Part shown: positions 34,977 through 44,496 of the stretch, piece by piece
Layout: every line of letters begins with the position of its first letter
Numbering within the stretch: position 1 is the stretch's first letter
Source of the DNA: Methylobacterium gregans
GTDB lineage: Bacteria; Pseudomonadota; Alphaproteobacteria; Rhizobiales; Beijerinckiaceae
Length of the DNA: 64,000 nucleotides
Direction: 5' to 3'
Assembly (NCBI RefSeq): GCF_022179245.1
Contig: NZ_BPQM01000008.1
Span: 1-64,000 of the forward strand
Position numbers and translations under genes: made by a program
Notes under the pieces: generated by a model
The model's input: the letters and a program-made list of their open reading frames with translations, nothing else
What the model was told of the DNA's origin: nothing
Databases searched by the model: none

Positions 34977-35661
34977 ATGAGCGCAACCGCATGCCACTGG
35001 ATCGGCATTCTGGTGCCCCTCGGGATGGGTGCCGTCTGCTCCCTGATGCTGCTCGAGTTGCGGCAGGACGCCTGGGACAAGGCCGGGCAAACCTCGAAGA
35101 ACCTCGTTCAAGTGATCGAGCGTGGCATCGACCGCTACATCGAGTTCATCGACCTGGCGCTGCGCAGCGTGGTGGAGAACCTCGATCTGCCCGACCTCGG
35201 GCAGATCGGCCCCAGGTTCCGTCAGCGCATCCTATTCAACCGGGCCGTCAACGCCACGGACCTCGGCGTGATGCTCGTCCTCGATGAGTACGGCAACACC
35301 TTCTACGACGCGCTCGGCTGGCCGCAGCGGCGCCTCAACAATGCCGGACAAGACTACGTCCAGGCGCACAAGGCAGATCCCGGCCTCGGGCTCCATGTCG
35401 ACCCGCCGCTGATCTCCTACCTCATGGCCAAGCCGATCATCGTCCTCAGCCGGCGGAGCGACAAGGCCGCCGGCACCTTCGGCGGGGTCGTCCTGGTGAG
35501 CTTGGCGCTGTCCTGCTTCGACCGCCGATTCGAGCAGATCGCGCTCGGGCGCAAGGGTTACGATCGCCCTTTTCCTTCAGGACGACACCCGCGTCGTACG
35601 CCTAGCCCACGACCGTTGCACAAACCCGTCCCGCCCGGTCGGCGCCCTCCTCGCTGCCTGA
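34977..35661 (+). pseudogene. Frameshifted Cache-type sensor, membrane N-terminal region
   Basis: The frame starts at MSATACHWIGILVPLGMGAV with a membrane helix, then a periplasmic Cache-like sensor region (IERGIDRYIEFIDLALRSVV; LGVMLVLDEYGNTFYDALGW). At about 35560 the reading shifts. One extra base separates LGRKG from TIALFLQDDTRVVRLAHDR, which continues the same strand of the sensor to a stop at 35661. It probably came from a sensor diguanylate cyclase, but the output domain is not attached in frame. Confidence 0.55.
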
Positions 35662-35673
35662 TGGAACCCAGCC

Positions 35674-36134
35674 ATGCACGTCGCCCTGATCGATCCGAGC
35701 CGTGTCATCCTCAAGATCGTGTCCGAGATGCTCGTGGCCGGCCGCCACAGCGTCGTGGCGTTCACGGACTCGGCCGCTACGGGCACGATGTCGGCGATCA
35801 GGTGATCCGCTGCGTCGCTCGGGTCCTCCGGGAGACCGGCGCAGTCGTGGGGCGGCTCGGCGGGGAAGAGTTCGCGGCACTGATGCCCGGGCACGGCTTG
35901 GCTGGGGCGGCGGTGATCGCGCACCGCATCCGCCGCCAGTGTGCGATGAGCACTGTGCCTGGGCAAGAGGATCTGCGCTTCACGGTGAGCCTGGGGCTCG
36001 CCGAGTGGTCGGAGGGCGACAGCATTGACAGCCTGCTCAAGCGGGCCGACGTGGCGCTGTACGCCGCCAAGCGGGGCGGGCGGGACCGTGTCGCGGTCAC
36101 CAGCCGCGCCCTGCAGACAGAGATGGTCGGCTAG
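35674..36134 (+). pseudogene. Receiver-GGDEF fusion left by an internal deletion
   Basis: From ATG 35674 the frame gives MHVALIDPSRVILKIVSEML and continues for about 40 residues, the beginning of a PleD-like receiver. It then meets YGHDVGDQVIRCVARVLRET in another frame, the second half of a GGDEF domain, with RLGGEEFAALMP at the active site and ADVALYAAKRGGRDRV at the end. The bulk of the receiver and the first half of GGDEF are missing. It is a deletion scar of a response-regulator diguanylate cyclase, not a functional gene. Confidence 0.6.
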
Positions 36135-36200
36135 CACGACCGGGGCACTTTGAGAGAGTTGGGCGCTTTGACCCTCTAGGGGCGACGGCAGGAGGCGAGC

Positions 36201-36299
36201 ATGGCTGGAGGGCCGCCAGGCCAGGACCTCGACGTGTGGCTCACCCGGTTCCTCACCGCGATGGCCGGCAAGACGCGCCGAACCATTCACGCGGGATGA
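36201..36299 (+). mobile_element. IS701-like transposase N-terminal scrap
   Basis: GGAGGCGAGC precedes an ATG opening a 32-codon frame (DLDVWLTRFLTAMAGKTRR within it) that resembles the start of IS701-family transposases. It stops abruptly and no further transposase follows. Identification by eye, moderate to low confidence. Confidence 0.4.
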
Positions 36300-36598
36300 G
36301 ACCAACGGCTCTCGGACCGTTCCGCTAGGGCCCACCTCCATCAGATCGGGGCGCCTGCCGTGAACGTCCACGCCAACGGGTTCCCGGAAGCTTCTCTTCC
36401 CGCTCGACAGCGGAGGTGGCGGAGCAAGCAGCCTTCGATGACAAGATGGCCTTCGAAGCTACGACCGAGGACACCGACGCGTTACTCTCCCAGGTTATGG
36501 TCCGTCCCCGCGAGAAGACCTAACAAACAACACCTTCGGCGGGGCGTCCGCGCATCCAGCCCACGCTGCCGCTCGGCACACGCTGCCCGCCGCTCGAT

Positions 36599-38587
36599 AT
36601 GCCTTGGATGACCATGGACCACATATCGGACAACGTGTTCCAAGCCTCGGACGGCTCCTACGCATTCGGCAGTCCGATCGAGCCCGCGGAATGGCTTTCG
36701 GCGCAAACCGACGCCTTTCGGGCCGCCGTCGGCGGCGCGCCGCTCGCCGAATCCCTCGGCATCCTCGTGGACACTGCCTGCTCCCGGACCGGCAGCGACC
36801 TTCGCTGCGCCTTCTACCTTGCCGACCCTGGCGGCACCGGGCTGCAGCACGTCATCGGCATGCCCGAGCCCTATGCCCTGTCCGTGGGAGCCTTCAAGAT
36901 CGGGCCGGACTCACTGGCTTGCGGCCTGGCGGTATTCACCGGCCAGCCGGTGATCACCGTCGACGTCAGGAAGGAGCCACGCTGGCAGCCGTGGCTCTGG
37001 TTGGCCGAAGAGTACGGTTTCCGGGCCGTCTGGTCGTTCCCGGCCGAAGCTGCAGCGGGGCGGGTCGTTGGCACCTTCGCCATGTACTTCCGCGATCCGC
37101 GTGAGGCCACGCCCCGGGATCACGAACTGGCCGCCGCCCTGACCCAGACCGCGGCGGTCATCATCTCGCAGCACCGGCAGGCCGTGGATCTGATCGAGCG
37201 GCGCACCGCGGACGAGGCGCTGCGCGAGAGTGAGGAGCGCTTTCCAGCCGTGGCCGAGCAGGCCGAGGCCGGCATCGTCATCGTCGATGCCGGCCACCGG
37301 ATGAGCTTCGCCAACGAACGCTATTGCGAGATCCTGGGGCGCACTCGCGGCGAACTGCTCGGCCGCACCGTGCAGGAGCTGACCCACCCGGACGACTGGG
37401 CGTTCAACGAGCCCCTCTATCGGCGCGCCATGGCGGCTGGCGCATCCTTCACCATCGAGAAGCGATACCTGCGTCCGGATGGCACGGCAGTGTGGGTGCG
37501 CAACGTCGTCAGCGCCCTGCGCGATGGGACGGGCTCCATCGTTGGTGGGCTTGCGGTCTCCCTCGACGTCACCGAACGCCATCAGGCCGAGGCGGCCCTA
37601 CGCGAGAGTGAAGAGCGCTTCCGGCGCTTCGCCGAGCACACGACGAACGTCCTCTGGCTCGCCGACCTGAAGAATGGGCGGCTCGATTACCTCAGCCCGG
37701 CTTTCACGCAGGTCTGGGGCATGGCCACCGAGGACATGCCAAACGTCGCCAGTTGGCTTGCCAGCGTTCACCCGGAGGACCGCGACGCCGCCGCACGGGC
37801 GCTGGAACGCGTCGGTGGGGGTGAAACGCTCGTGTTGGAGTACCGGATCCAGCGCGCCTCGGACGGCGCGGTGCGCCGCATCCGGGACACCTTCTTCCCG
37901 ATCCCGGCGGTCGATGGTCACGTCCGAATGGTGGGCGGGATTGCGCAGGACGTCACCAACGACACCGGCCTGCGCGCCTACGTGGTCGCGGTCGGGGATG
38001 AGGCCCGGCGCGGCCTCGTTGGCGCCCTAAAGGGCGGTGGGTACGAGGTGCAGGCCTTCGCGAACACTCAGGCCTTCCTCAAGTTGGCGGGCTCGCTGAT
38101 GCCGGGCTGCGTCGTGCTCGACCTGCAGGAAGCCGGCAGCTTTGTGCTTGCAAGTGCGCTGAGACCCGCACGCGCGCACCTGCCCGTCGTCGCGGTCGGC
38201 ACGAGCGGGGGCGACGTCGGCTTCGGGGTCCGCGCCATGAAGGCGGGAGCGGTCGACTTTCTCGAGTCCCCCTGGACGTCGGAAGGGCTGCTGTTCGCGG
38301 TCAAGACCGCGCTGGCCGAGATCCGCGGCGCCGCCAACCAAACACGTGCGCGCGACGTGGCCCATGATCGGGTCGCGGCTCTGTCGGCGCGCGAGCGCGC
38401 AGTGCTGGAGGGTTTGCTCGCGGGCGGTACCAACAAGACCATCGGCCGCGCGCTGGGCCTGAGCCCGCGCACAGTGGAGATCCATCGGGCTCGGTTGATG
38501 GAGGCGCTCGGTGCCCATACGCTTCCTCAGGCCGTTCTCATAGCAACCGCAGCCGGGGTGCATCCCGCCCAACAGGACAGCGCATAG
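36599..38587 (+). CDS. GAF-PAS-PAS-receiver-LuxR regulator in one chain
   Basis: A 662-residue cytoplasmic protein. A GAF-like domain (about 45-200) is followed by two PAS domains (about 215-330 and 340-455), each introduced by an ALRESEERF linker. A receiver fills about 458-570, with the acidic pair in VGDEARR, Asp508 in [11 protein letters not shown] and [14 protein letters not shown] LuxR-type helix-turn-helix closes the chain: [40 protein letters not shown]. The end is FixJ-like, but no kinase domain is present. Sensing and DNA binding are thus on one chain, with a receiver that may accept phosphate from a separate kinase. There are alternative ATG starts at 36608 and 36614. Confidence 0.85.
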   Translation: MPWMTMDHISDNVFQASDGSYAFGSPIEPAEWLSAQTDAFRAAVGGAPLAESLGILVDTACSRTGSDLRCAFYLADPGGTGLQHVIGMPEPYALSVGAFKIGPDSLACGLAVFTGQPVITVDVRKEPRWQPWLWLAEEYGFRAVWSFPAEAAAGRVVGTFAMYFRDPREATPRDHELAAALTQTAAVIISQHRQAVDLIERRTADEALRESEERFPAVAEQAEAGIVIVDAGHRMSFANERYCEILGRTRGELLGRTVQELTHPDDWAFNEPLYRRAMAAGASFTIEKRYLRPDGTAVWVRNVVSALRDGTGSIVGGLAVSLDVTERHQAEAALRESEERFRRFAEHTTNVLWLADLKNGRLDYLSPAFTQVWGMATEDMPNVASWLASVHPEDRDAAARALERVGGGETLVLEYRIQRASDGAVRRIRDTFFPIPAVDGHVRMVGGIAQDVTNDTGLRAYVVAVGDEARRGLVGALKGGGYEVQAFANTQAFLKLAGSLMPGCVVLDLQEAGSFVLASALRPARAHLPVVAVGTSGGDVGFGVRAMKAGAVDFLESPWTSEGLLFAVKTALAEIRGAANQTRARDVAHDRVAALSARERAVLEGLLAGGTNKTIGRALGLSPRTVEIHRARLMEALGAHTLPQAVLIATAAGVHPAQQDSA

Positions 38588-38930
38588 GCCGCAGCCCGGC
38601 GCCCGCGGGGGAAGCCGGCGGCCGTGAGGGCTGCGGCATCCCGCCCGGCTTACCACCCCGCTCCGGCGTTTCATCCGTACTTGTGCAACCCACACTGCTG
38701 ACCCTGTTCGGGTCTTCGGAAGGTCTGCTTATCGGCTCGCTGATTGGCCCGGAACGACCGATCGCGGCCGAAAGCAGTCCGGCCGCTTCCGGGCTCGGAT
38801 CAGGCGCGAGGAGACGTTCGCCGCGACGTCTTCGGAAATCGCGGAGCAACCCCTTCCGCATATCCAGAGGGATCGCTCCGAAGGTCCGTTCCCGACGAAC
38901 CGGTCAGCGAGCGCTGCGCCAGCGCGGTCT
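38588..38930. other. Non-coding interval
   Basis: About 340 bp between convergent genes. No gene is supported. A short GGCCGAAAGCAGTCCGGCC-like palindromic patch near 38766 resembles other dispersed palindromes in the window but is not clearly one of the repeat copies. Confidence 0.35.
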
Positions 38931-40166
38931 TCAGCGTGACAGGGCCCGCTCGACGAAGGCTGCGGCTGCGAGCGCGTGGGCATCCTCACCGAACGGGGCG
39001 ACCATCTGCACGCCGAGCGGCGGTCCGTCGCCGGGCACCGGGACTGTCACACAGGGTACGCCGAGGAGCGTCCAGAGCCGGTTGAAGCGCGAGTCGCCCG
39101 TCGAGCCGTAGCCGTGAGGCGCCACACCCGGCGCCGGCAGGGTGAGCACGACGTCGACGCCCTCATCCTTCAGCACAGTGCGAAAATCTCGCCGCGCTGC
39201 GCGGACCACCCGCCGCGCCGCATCGTAGGCCGCGACCGGGATCGTGCCCGCCGCGTCCAGCTGTGCGCGCAACAGCGGGGGAAGCGCCGCGCGGTGATGG
39301 GTGTGTTCCCAGGCGAGTGCACGGATTCCCTCGAAATCCTGGATCGTGCCGTGCAGCCCGAAGGCCTCCCGGTAGAGGCTCGGCAGCGAGAGGTCCCGTA
39401 CCGGCGCGCCGAACGCCTCGGCGGCCTCTGCCGCCCGCCGGAGCGCGGCGAGGCCGTCGGGGTCCGGGCTCGGGCAGAAATCCGGCACGAGGAGACCGAT
39501 GCGGGGCGGTGCGTCGTCGAGCCGCTCGATATCGGGCCGGTCGGTCAGGAGCGCCAGCGCGTGAGCGGCGTCCGCGACGCTCGCCGTAAACAGCCCGAGC
39601 GTGTCGAGGGTCCAGGAAAAGCACTTCATCCCGACAGTCGGCAGAAGGCGGAACGAGGGCTTGACGCCCACGGCCCCGCAGAAGGCTGCCGGCCGGATCA
39701 CCGAGCCGCCGGTCTGGGTGCCGAGCGCCAGCGGCAGCATCCCGGCCGCGACCGCCGCGGCCGAGCCCGCCGAGGAGCCGCCCGGCGTGCGGCCCGGCGC
39801 GTTCGGGTTTCGCGTCTCGGTGGGGTCCATGAACGCGAAGGCGGTCGTCGTCGTCTTGGCGAGCGCCACGCCACCGAGCGCCCGCAGCCGCGCCACCGCC
39901 GGCGCGTCGGCCCGCGGACGCCAGCCCGCGTAGACCGCCGAGCCCATCTGGGTCGGCAGGTCGGCCGTGTCGATCACGTCCTTCACCCCGAAGGCGATGC
40001 CGGCAAGCGGGCCTTTGGTCGGCACGACGGGGTCCGGATCGAGGCTGACGAGGGCCCCGACATCCGGCTCGCGCGCCGCGATCGCCTCGCGCACCAGCGC
40101 GAGCGCGCCCGCTTGCGTGAGGGTGCCCGCCTCGATGCCGGCGCGCAGGGACAGCAGGGAGAGCAT
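38931..40166 (-). CDS. Amidase signature family hydrolase
   Basis: A 411-residue amidase with AGAAGG before the ATG. The Ser-cisSer-Lys triad is visible at the classical spacing: Lys62 in IAFGVKDVIDTA, Ser131 in GRTPGGSSAGSAA and Ser155 in TQTGGSVIRPAAFCG. The family hydrolyses amides to acid and ammonia; the substrate is open. It is the last gene of the leftward group formed by an ATPase, permease, binding protein and the sister amidase, 50 bp downstream of the latter. Sequence similarity between the two amidases suggests duplication. Confidence 0.9.
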   Translation of the reverse strand: MLSLLSLRAGIEAGTLTQAGALALVREAIAAREPDVGALVSLDPDPVVPTKGPLAGIAFGVKDVIDTADLPTQMGSAVYAGWRPRADAPAVARLRALGGVALAKTTTTAFAFMDPTETRNPNAPGRTPGGSSAGSAAAVAAGMLPLALGTQTGGSVIRPAAFCGAVGVKPSFRLLPTVGMKCFSWTLDTLGLFTASVADAAHALALLTDRPDIERLDDAPPRIGLLVPDFCPSPDPDGLAALRRAAEAAEAFGAPVRDLSLPSLYREAFGLHGTIQDFEGIRALAWEHTHHRAALPPLLRAQLDAAGTIPVAAYDAARRVVRAARRDFRTVLKDEGVDVVLTLPAPGVAPHGYGSTGDSRFNRLWTLLGVPCVTVPVPGDGPPLGVQMVAPFGEDAHALAAAAFVERALSR

Positions 40167-40216
40167 GGAACAACCTTCTGGCTGCGCAGCCGCGCGCCGG
40201 GGTATCGGACAGGAAA

Positions 40217-41527
40217 TCAGAGAGCGGGGAAGCGCCGAGGGCGGTCGAGGACCGTCTCGCACCAGCGCGCGATCCGCAGCAGGCGCAGATCGTTGCGGTA
40301 GGGCGCGACGAGCTGGATGCCAAGCGGCAGGCCCCGCGCATCGCCCGCCGGGAGGGTGAGGCAGGGCACGCCGAGATAGGTGAAGGGCACGCAGAAGGAG
40401 GGGTCGCCCGTGTAGGCGAGACCCTCCGGCGCGGCACCGGGCGCCGGAAGCGTGAGCAGCGCGTCGAAGCCGGCGACCGCCGCACCGAACCCGGTGCGCA
40501 GCTCCGCCTGGAGCTGCCGCGCCGCGATGTAGCGGCCGGCCGGGATGCCGGCGCCCTCGTCCACGAGGTCCCGCAGCGGTGCGCTGACCTTGTCCGGGTG
40601 GCCGGAGACCAGCGGCGCGTAGATGGCGGAAGCCTCGCAGGCCAGAATCGTGCGCGCCGCCTCGGCCGCCCCGTCGAAGGAGGCGGGCAGGGCGAGGCTC
40701 TCGACGCGACCGCCGGCCGCCCGGAACCGTTCCGCGGCGGCCTCCAGGCAGGCGAGCGCCGCCGGCTCGGCCTGATCCCAGGGTCCGATCCGGACCAGGG
40801 CGAGGCGGGGGGCCGCAAGCGGCTCGACGCCCTGCTCCGGGTCGATGCGGAACGGCGGCAGGGGCTGCCCGTGCGGGTCCGCGTCGCTCGCGCCCGCGAG
40901 CAGCGCGAGGGCGAAGGCCGCGTCGGTGACCGAGCGGGTGAACAGGCCGACATGATCGAGGGATCCGGCGAGCGGATGCACGCCGGTCCGGGGGATCGCG
41001 CCGTAGCTCGGCTTCAGCCCGACGACGCCGCAGAAGGCGGCCGGCCGGATCACCGAGCCGAAGGTCTGGCTGCCGAGCGCCAGCGGCGCGAGCCCCGCCG
41101 CGACGGCGGCGGCCGAGCCGCTCGACGAGCCGCCCGGCGTGTGCCCCAGCCGCCAGGGGTTGTGGGTCGGGCCGGGATGGCGCCACGCGAACTCCGTGGT
41201 GACGGTCTTGCCCAGGACCGCGGCGCCGAGATCGCGCAGGCGCGCCACCACCCAGGCATCCGCCTCCGGGACGTGATCCGCGTCGATCGCCGAGCCGTTC
41301 GCGGTCGGCAGGTCGCGGGTCGCCACGATGTCCTTCACGGCGACCGGGATGCCCCCGAGCGGCCCCTCCGCCGGCGCGCCGGGCTCGGCCAGGACGGTGA
41401 AGGCGCGCAGGATGGGATCGAGTTGCCGTGCCCGCGTACGGAGGGCGGCGGCGTAGGCCTCCGGGTCGAGGCGGCCGGCGCGGATCGCCAGGACCGCCTC
41501 GACGAGGCCGATTTCGTGCATCGACAC
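40217..41527 (-). CDS. Amidase signature family hydrolase
   Basis: A 436-residue amidase with triad Lys65 (PVAVKDIVATRD), Ser134 (GHTPGGSSSGSAA) and Ser158 (TFGSVIRPAAFCG). GTG 41527 was chosen because GAGGAG lies 11 nt upstream; the ATG six bases further on is less well placed. It follows the binding-protein gene by 15 bp and precedes the second amidase, so the two hydrolases and the transporter form one operon. Possible roles include hydrolysis of imported amides; specificity is unknown. Confidence 0.9.
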   Translation of the reverse strand: MSMHEIGLVEAVLAIRAGRLDPEAYAAALRTRARQLDPILRAFTVLAEPGAPAEGPLGGIPVAVKDIVATRDLPTANGSAIDADHVPEADAWVVARLRDLGAAVLGKTVTTEFAWRHPGPTHNPWRLGHTPGGSSSGSAAAVAAGLAPLALGSQTFGSVIRPAAFCGVVGLKPSYGAIPRTGVHPLAGSLDHVGLFTRSVTDAAFALALLAGASDADPHGQPLPPFRIDPEQGVEPLAAPRLALVRIGPWDQAEPAALACLEAAAERFRAAGGRVESLALPASFDGAAEAARTILACEASAIYAPLVSGHPDKVSAPLRDLVDEGAGIPAGRYIAARQLQAELRTGFGAAVAGFDALLTLPAPGAAPEGLAYTGDPSFCVPFTYLGVPCLTLPAGDARGLPLGIQLVAPYRNDLRLLRIARWCETVLDRPRRFPAL

Positions 41528-41542
41528 GGTCGCGTCAGCTCC

Positions 41543-42505
41543 TCAATTGCCGGCCGTCGCCTTCGTGATGAAGTCGCGCCGCACGAAGGTGGCGTAATCG
41601 GGCTGGGCCGCGAGGTTGCCCAGCGCAATCTGCGTGTCCAGGCCCAGGGTCATCGCCTCCTGGGTGATGTCCACGCTGTCGGGATAGACCTTCTCGTTCA
41701 TCATGCGCTTCACCGCCGCCTCGACCACGGCCGGATCGAGGGTCGGGAACTGCTTCTTGGCGACCGCCACGGCTTTTGCAGGCTCGGCGTGCATCAGCCG
41801 GATCGCCGCCTGCATGCCGTTGACGAAGGCCTGGGCGACGGCCGGGTCGACGTCCCTGCGGGCGCTCACCGCCGAGAAGGCGTAGGGCCCGTACTTCTCG
41901 GGAAAGCCCAGCACCACCTTCATGCCCTTGGCGACGACCTGATCGAGGCCGGGCTCGTACATCACCGCGACCTTGGCCTGGCCGGCCAGGAACGGCCCCG
42001 GCTCGGTGCCGAGCGCGACCTGCGTGAGCGTCACGTCGTCCTTGCTCATCCCGTTCTCCTTCAGGAGCTTCAGGAAGAGCGAGGTGCTGGTGGTCGGCAT
42101 CAGGCCGGTGACGATGGTCTGGCCCTTCAGGCTCTTCACGTCGGTCCAGGGGAAGTCCGGCGCCGTGGCGATCCAGACCGCGGCGCCGTTGACGACGTTG
42201 GCGACCACGTTGACGGGCGCGCCCTTGGAGGCCGCGACCGCGGTCCATTCGGGCCCGTGGATCGAGAACTGCGCGCTTTTCGAGATCACGGCGGAGAGCG
42301 CGACGCTCGGCGCGCCCGCGGTCTCCTTGGTGACGTCGATGCCGGCCTTCTCGAACAGCCCCTCGTCCATGGCGACGTAGAGCGGCAGGTAGAGCATCGA
42401 CTGGAAGGCCTGGGAGACCGTGGCCTTCAGGTTGGCGGCGAGCGCGGGCAGCGGGCTCGCGCAGGCGAGGAATGCGGCGAGCAGGGCGGGACGCAGCGGC
42501 TTCAT
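41543..42505 (-). CDS. NitT/TauT-type ABC transporter substrate-binding protein
   Basis: A 320-residue exported protein (signal MKPLRPALLAAFLACASPLPALA). The mature part begins KATVSQAFQSMLYLPLYVAMDEGLFEKAGIDV, the opening of the NMT1/SsuA-like family, and has MPTTSTSLFLKLLKENG and VAVMYEPGLDQVVAKG. These proteins bind sulfonates, nitrate, pyrimidine precursors or related small molecules. Together with the permease and ATPase upstream and the two amidases downstream, an amide-type nitrogen compound is a reasonable guess. Confidence 0.9.
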   Translation of the reverse strand: MKPLRPALLAAFLACASPLPALAANLKATVSQAFQSMLYLPLYVAMDEGLFEKAGIDVTKETAGAPSVALSAVISKSAQFSIHGPEWTAVAASKGAPVNVVANVVNGAAVWIATAPDFPWTDVKSLKGQTIVTGLMPTTSTSLFLKLLKENGMSKDDVTLTQVALGTEPGPFLAGQAKVAVMYEPGLDQVVAKGMKVVLGFPEKYGPYAFSAVSARRDVDPAVAQAFVNGMQAAIRLMHAEPAKAVAVAKKQFPTLDPAVVEAAVKRMMNEKVYPDSVDITQEAMTLGLDTQIALGNLAAQPDYATFVRRDFITKATAGN

Positions 42506-42548
42506 CGGGACAGATCCTGGGCTGAGGGGACGAAGGGGAGGAGAGGCG

Positions 42549-43421
42549 TCAGACCTGGATGCCGCCCGCGGTCGAGACCTGGCGCCAGGGCAGGATCCGG
42601 CGCTCGACGACGTCGATGACGTGGTAGAGGACGAAGCCGACGAACATCAGCACGAACAGCCCGACCCAGACCGTATTGAGGTCGTAGAGGGACGAGGCGT
42701 TGTAGATCAGGTGCCCGAGGCCGCGCTGGGACGAGATGAACTCGCCCACCACCGCGCCGACCAGCGCGAAGCCGATATTGATCCGGAACATCCCGATGAT
42801 CGCCGGCAGCGTGGACGGCACGATGACCGAGCGGAAGATCCGATTCTTCGTAGCGCCCATCGAGGCCATCAGCGCCTGCAGATCCGGGTCGGCGTCGCGC
42901 GCGGCCTGATAGGCGGCGATGAGCGCGACCAGCGCGGTGAGCGAGACCGCGAGCGCCACCTTCGAGACGAAGCCGGTGCCGAACCACAGGATCACGATCG
43001 GCGCGAGCGCGATCTTGGGCACCGAGTTGATCGCCACGATGAAGGGCTCGACCACCCGGGCGACGAGGACCGAGTACCAGAGCCCGAGGCCCGCCAGAGA
43101 GCCGAGAGCCGTGCCAATGACGAAGCCCAGGATAGCCTCGACCAGGGTGTACCAGGTGTCGACCGCGAGGCTGCCGTCCATCAGGCTCGCACGGAAGACG
43201 CGCCAGATTCCGGACGGTGCGCCGACCAGGAACTCGGTGAGCCAGCCGGCATCGACCGCGATCTCCCAGGCGGCGAAGAACACGGCCACCGCGGCGGCCT
43301 GGATCAGGCCGCGGCCGAGGGTGGTGTCGACCGCCCGGGCGAGCGGGCCGGGGCCGCGGCGGAGCGCGGCGGGGCGCTCGGCCTCGGGCGCCGCGGCGGA
43401 TTTCAGGGCGTGCGTCGTCAT
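42549..43421 (-). CDS. ABC transporter permease (NitT/TauT/SsuC type)
   Basis: A 290-residue membrane protein with about six helices. The EAA-type loop for ATPase contact is visible as AYQAARDADPDLQALMASMGATKNRIFRSVIVPSTLPAII. The family pattern NSVPKIALAPIVILWFG and SSQRGLGHLIYNAS near the end supports a SsuC/TauC-like permease. Its ATG overlaps the stop codon of the ATPase gene by one base, so translation is coupled. Confidence 0.9.
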   Translation of the reverse strand: MTTHALKSAAAPEAERPAALRRGPGPLARAVDTTLGRGLIQAAAVAVFFAAWEIAVDAGWLTEFLVGAPSGIWRVFRASLMDGSLAVDTWYTLVEAILGFVIGTALGSLAGLGLWYSVLVARVVEPFIVAINSVPKIALAPIVILWFGTGFVSKVALAVSLTALVALIAAYQAARDADPDLQALMASMGATKNRIFRSVIVPSTLPAIIGMFRINIGFALVGAVVGEFISSQRGLGHLIYNASSLYDLNTVWVGLFVLMFVGFVLYHVIDVVERRILPWRQVSTAGGIQV

Positions 43422-44266
43422 CAGGCGGCCTCGGCGCGGGCGGTGGAGGCGGATCCCGCGCGGGTCTGGATGTCCAGCTCGCCGCACAGGGTGTGGAAAT
43501 ACTCGGAGAAGCGCGGGTCGCTGCGCGCGCCGATCGGCGAGCGGTCGCCGAGTTCGATCGCGTGCACGTTCTTCACCCGCGAGGGCCGCCCGCCCAGCAC
43601 CACGACGCGCTTCGACAGCGCCACCGCCTCGTCGATGTCGTGGGTGACGAGGACCACCGTCTTGCCGAAGCGCTCCACCGCGTCGAGCAGCACGCCCTCA
43701 AGATAGAGGCGGGTCTGGTAGTCGAGCGCCGAGAACGGCTCGTCGAGGAGCAGGATGTCCGGATCCATGATGAGCGTCCGGATCAGCGCCGCGCGCTGGC
43801 GCATGCCGCCCGAGAGGGTCTTCGGATAGGCGTTCTCGAAGCCGCCGAGGCCGAACTGGGCGAGGTAGCGGCGGGCGGTGTCGGTGGCCTCGCGCGGGTC
43901 CGTGCCCTTCATCTCCAGGCCCAGCATCACGTTCTGCAGCACCGTGCGCCAGGGGAACAGCAGATCCTTCTGCATCATGTAGCCGACCCGGCCGCGCAGG
44001 CCCGGCACAGGCCGCCCGCGGAACAGCATCGTGCCGGCATCCGGTTCGAGCAGCCCCGCGATGACGTTGAAGACCGTGGTCTTGCCGCAGCCCGACGGGC
44101 CGATAATGCTGACGAAGTCGCGCTCGTGGATGTCGAAGCTCAGACCGTCGAGAACCGGGACCGGGCCGGCCTTGGCCTGGAAGCTCTTGCGGATCCCGCG
44201 CAGCGCGAGCTGCACGGGGGCAGTCTTCGGATCGGCGGAGCTGTCGGGTGTCGGCGTGGGGTCCAT
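43421..44266 (-). CDS. ABC transporter ATPase (SsuB/TauB-like)
   Basis: A 281-residue ATPase: Walker A GPSGCGKTT, Q-loop MMQKDLLFPWRT, signature TLSGGMRQRAALIRTL, Walker B ILLLDEPFSALD and switch VLVTHDIDEAVALS. It is the first gene of the leftward operon and overlaps the permease start. The 230-bp gap before it (44267-44496) separates it from a divergent IS3-like gene and should hold its promoter. Confidence 0.9.
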   Translation of the reverse strand: MDPTPTPDSSADPKTAPVQLALRGIRKSFQAKAGPVPVLDGLSFDIHERDFVSIIGPSGCGKTTVFNVIAGLLEPDAGTMLFRGRPVPGLRGRVGYMMQKDLLFPWRTVLQNVMLGLEMKGTDPREATDTARRYLAQFGLGGFENAYPKTLSGGMRQRAALIRTLIMDPDILLLDEPFSALDYQTRLYLEGVLLDAVERFGKTVVLVTHDIDEAVALSKRVVVLGGRPSRVKNVHAIELGDRSPIGARSDPRFSEYFHTLCGELDIQTRAGSASTARAEAA

Positions 44267-44496
44267 CGGAACTCCTCAGGCGGCGTCGCTCGCCCGAGGA
44301 TTGTCCGGCGTGGTGTTTGAAATCCCAAGGTGAAATGGGCTGCAGGCCGGCCGGCCCTTGCGCAAATCGGCGCCCGCCGGCCCGTCCGGCGGGCGCCGCC
44401 GCCGCTAAACGTCAAAATTGCCGGATCGGGCGGTCCGCTTCTTGCTCGCCCACAACCGAGGGGTGCACTCGCGACTGTCGAACCGGGAGGTCCTGT

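Noticed and set aside
34977-36134. A single intact sensor-GGDEF gene
   Set aside because: The open frame runs through, but the middle (about 35560-35780) translates to Arg/Pro-rich nonsense, while the expected sensor and receiver sequence lies in other frames.
42420-43706. Long rightward frame across the permease and ATPase genes
   Set aside because: Antisense to two well-supported ABC transporter genes; Arg/Asp/His-rich with no recognisable domain.
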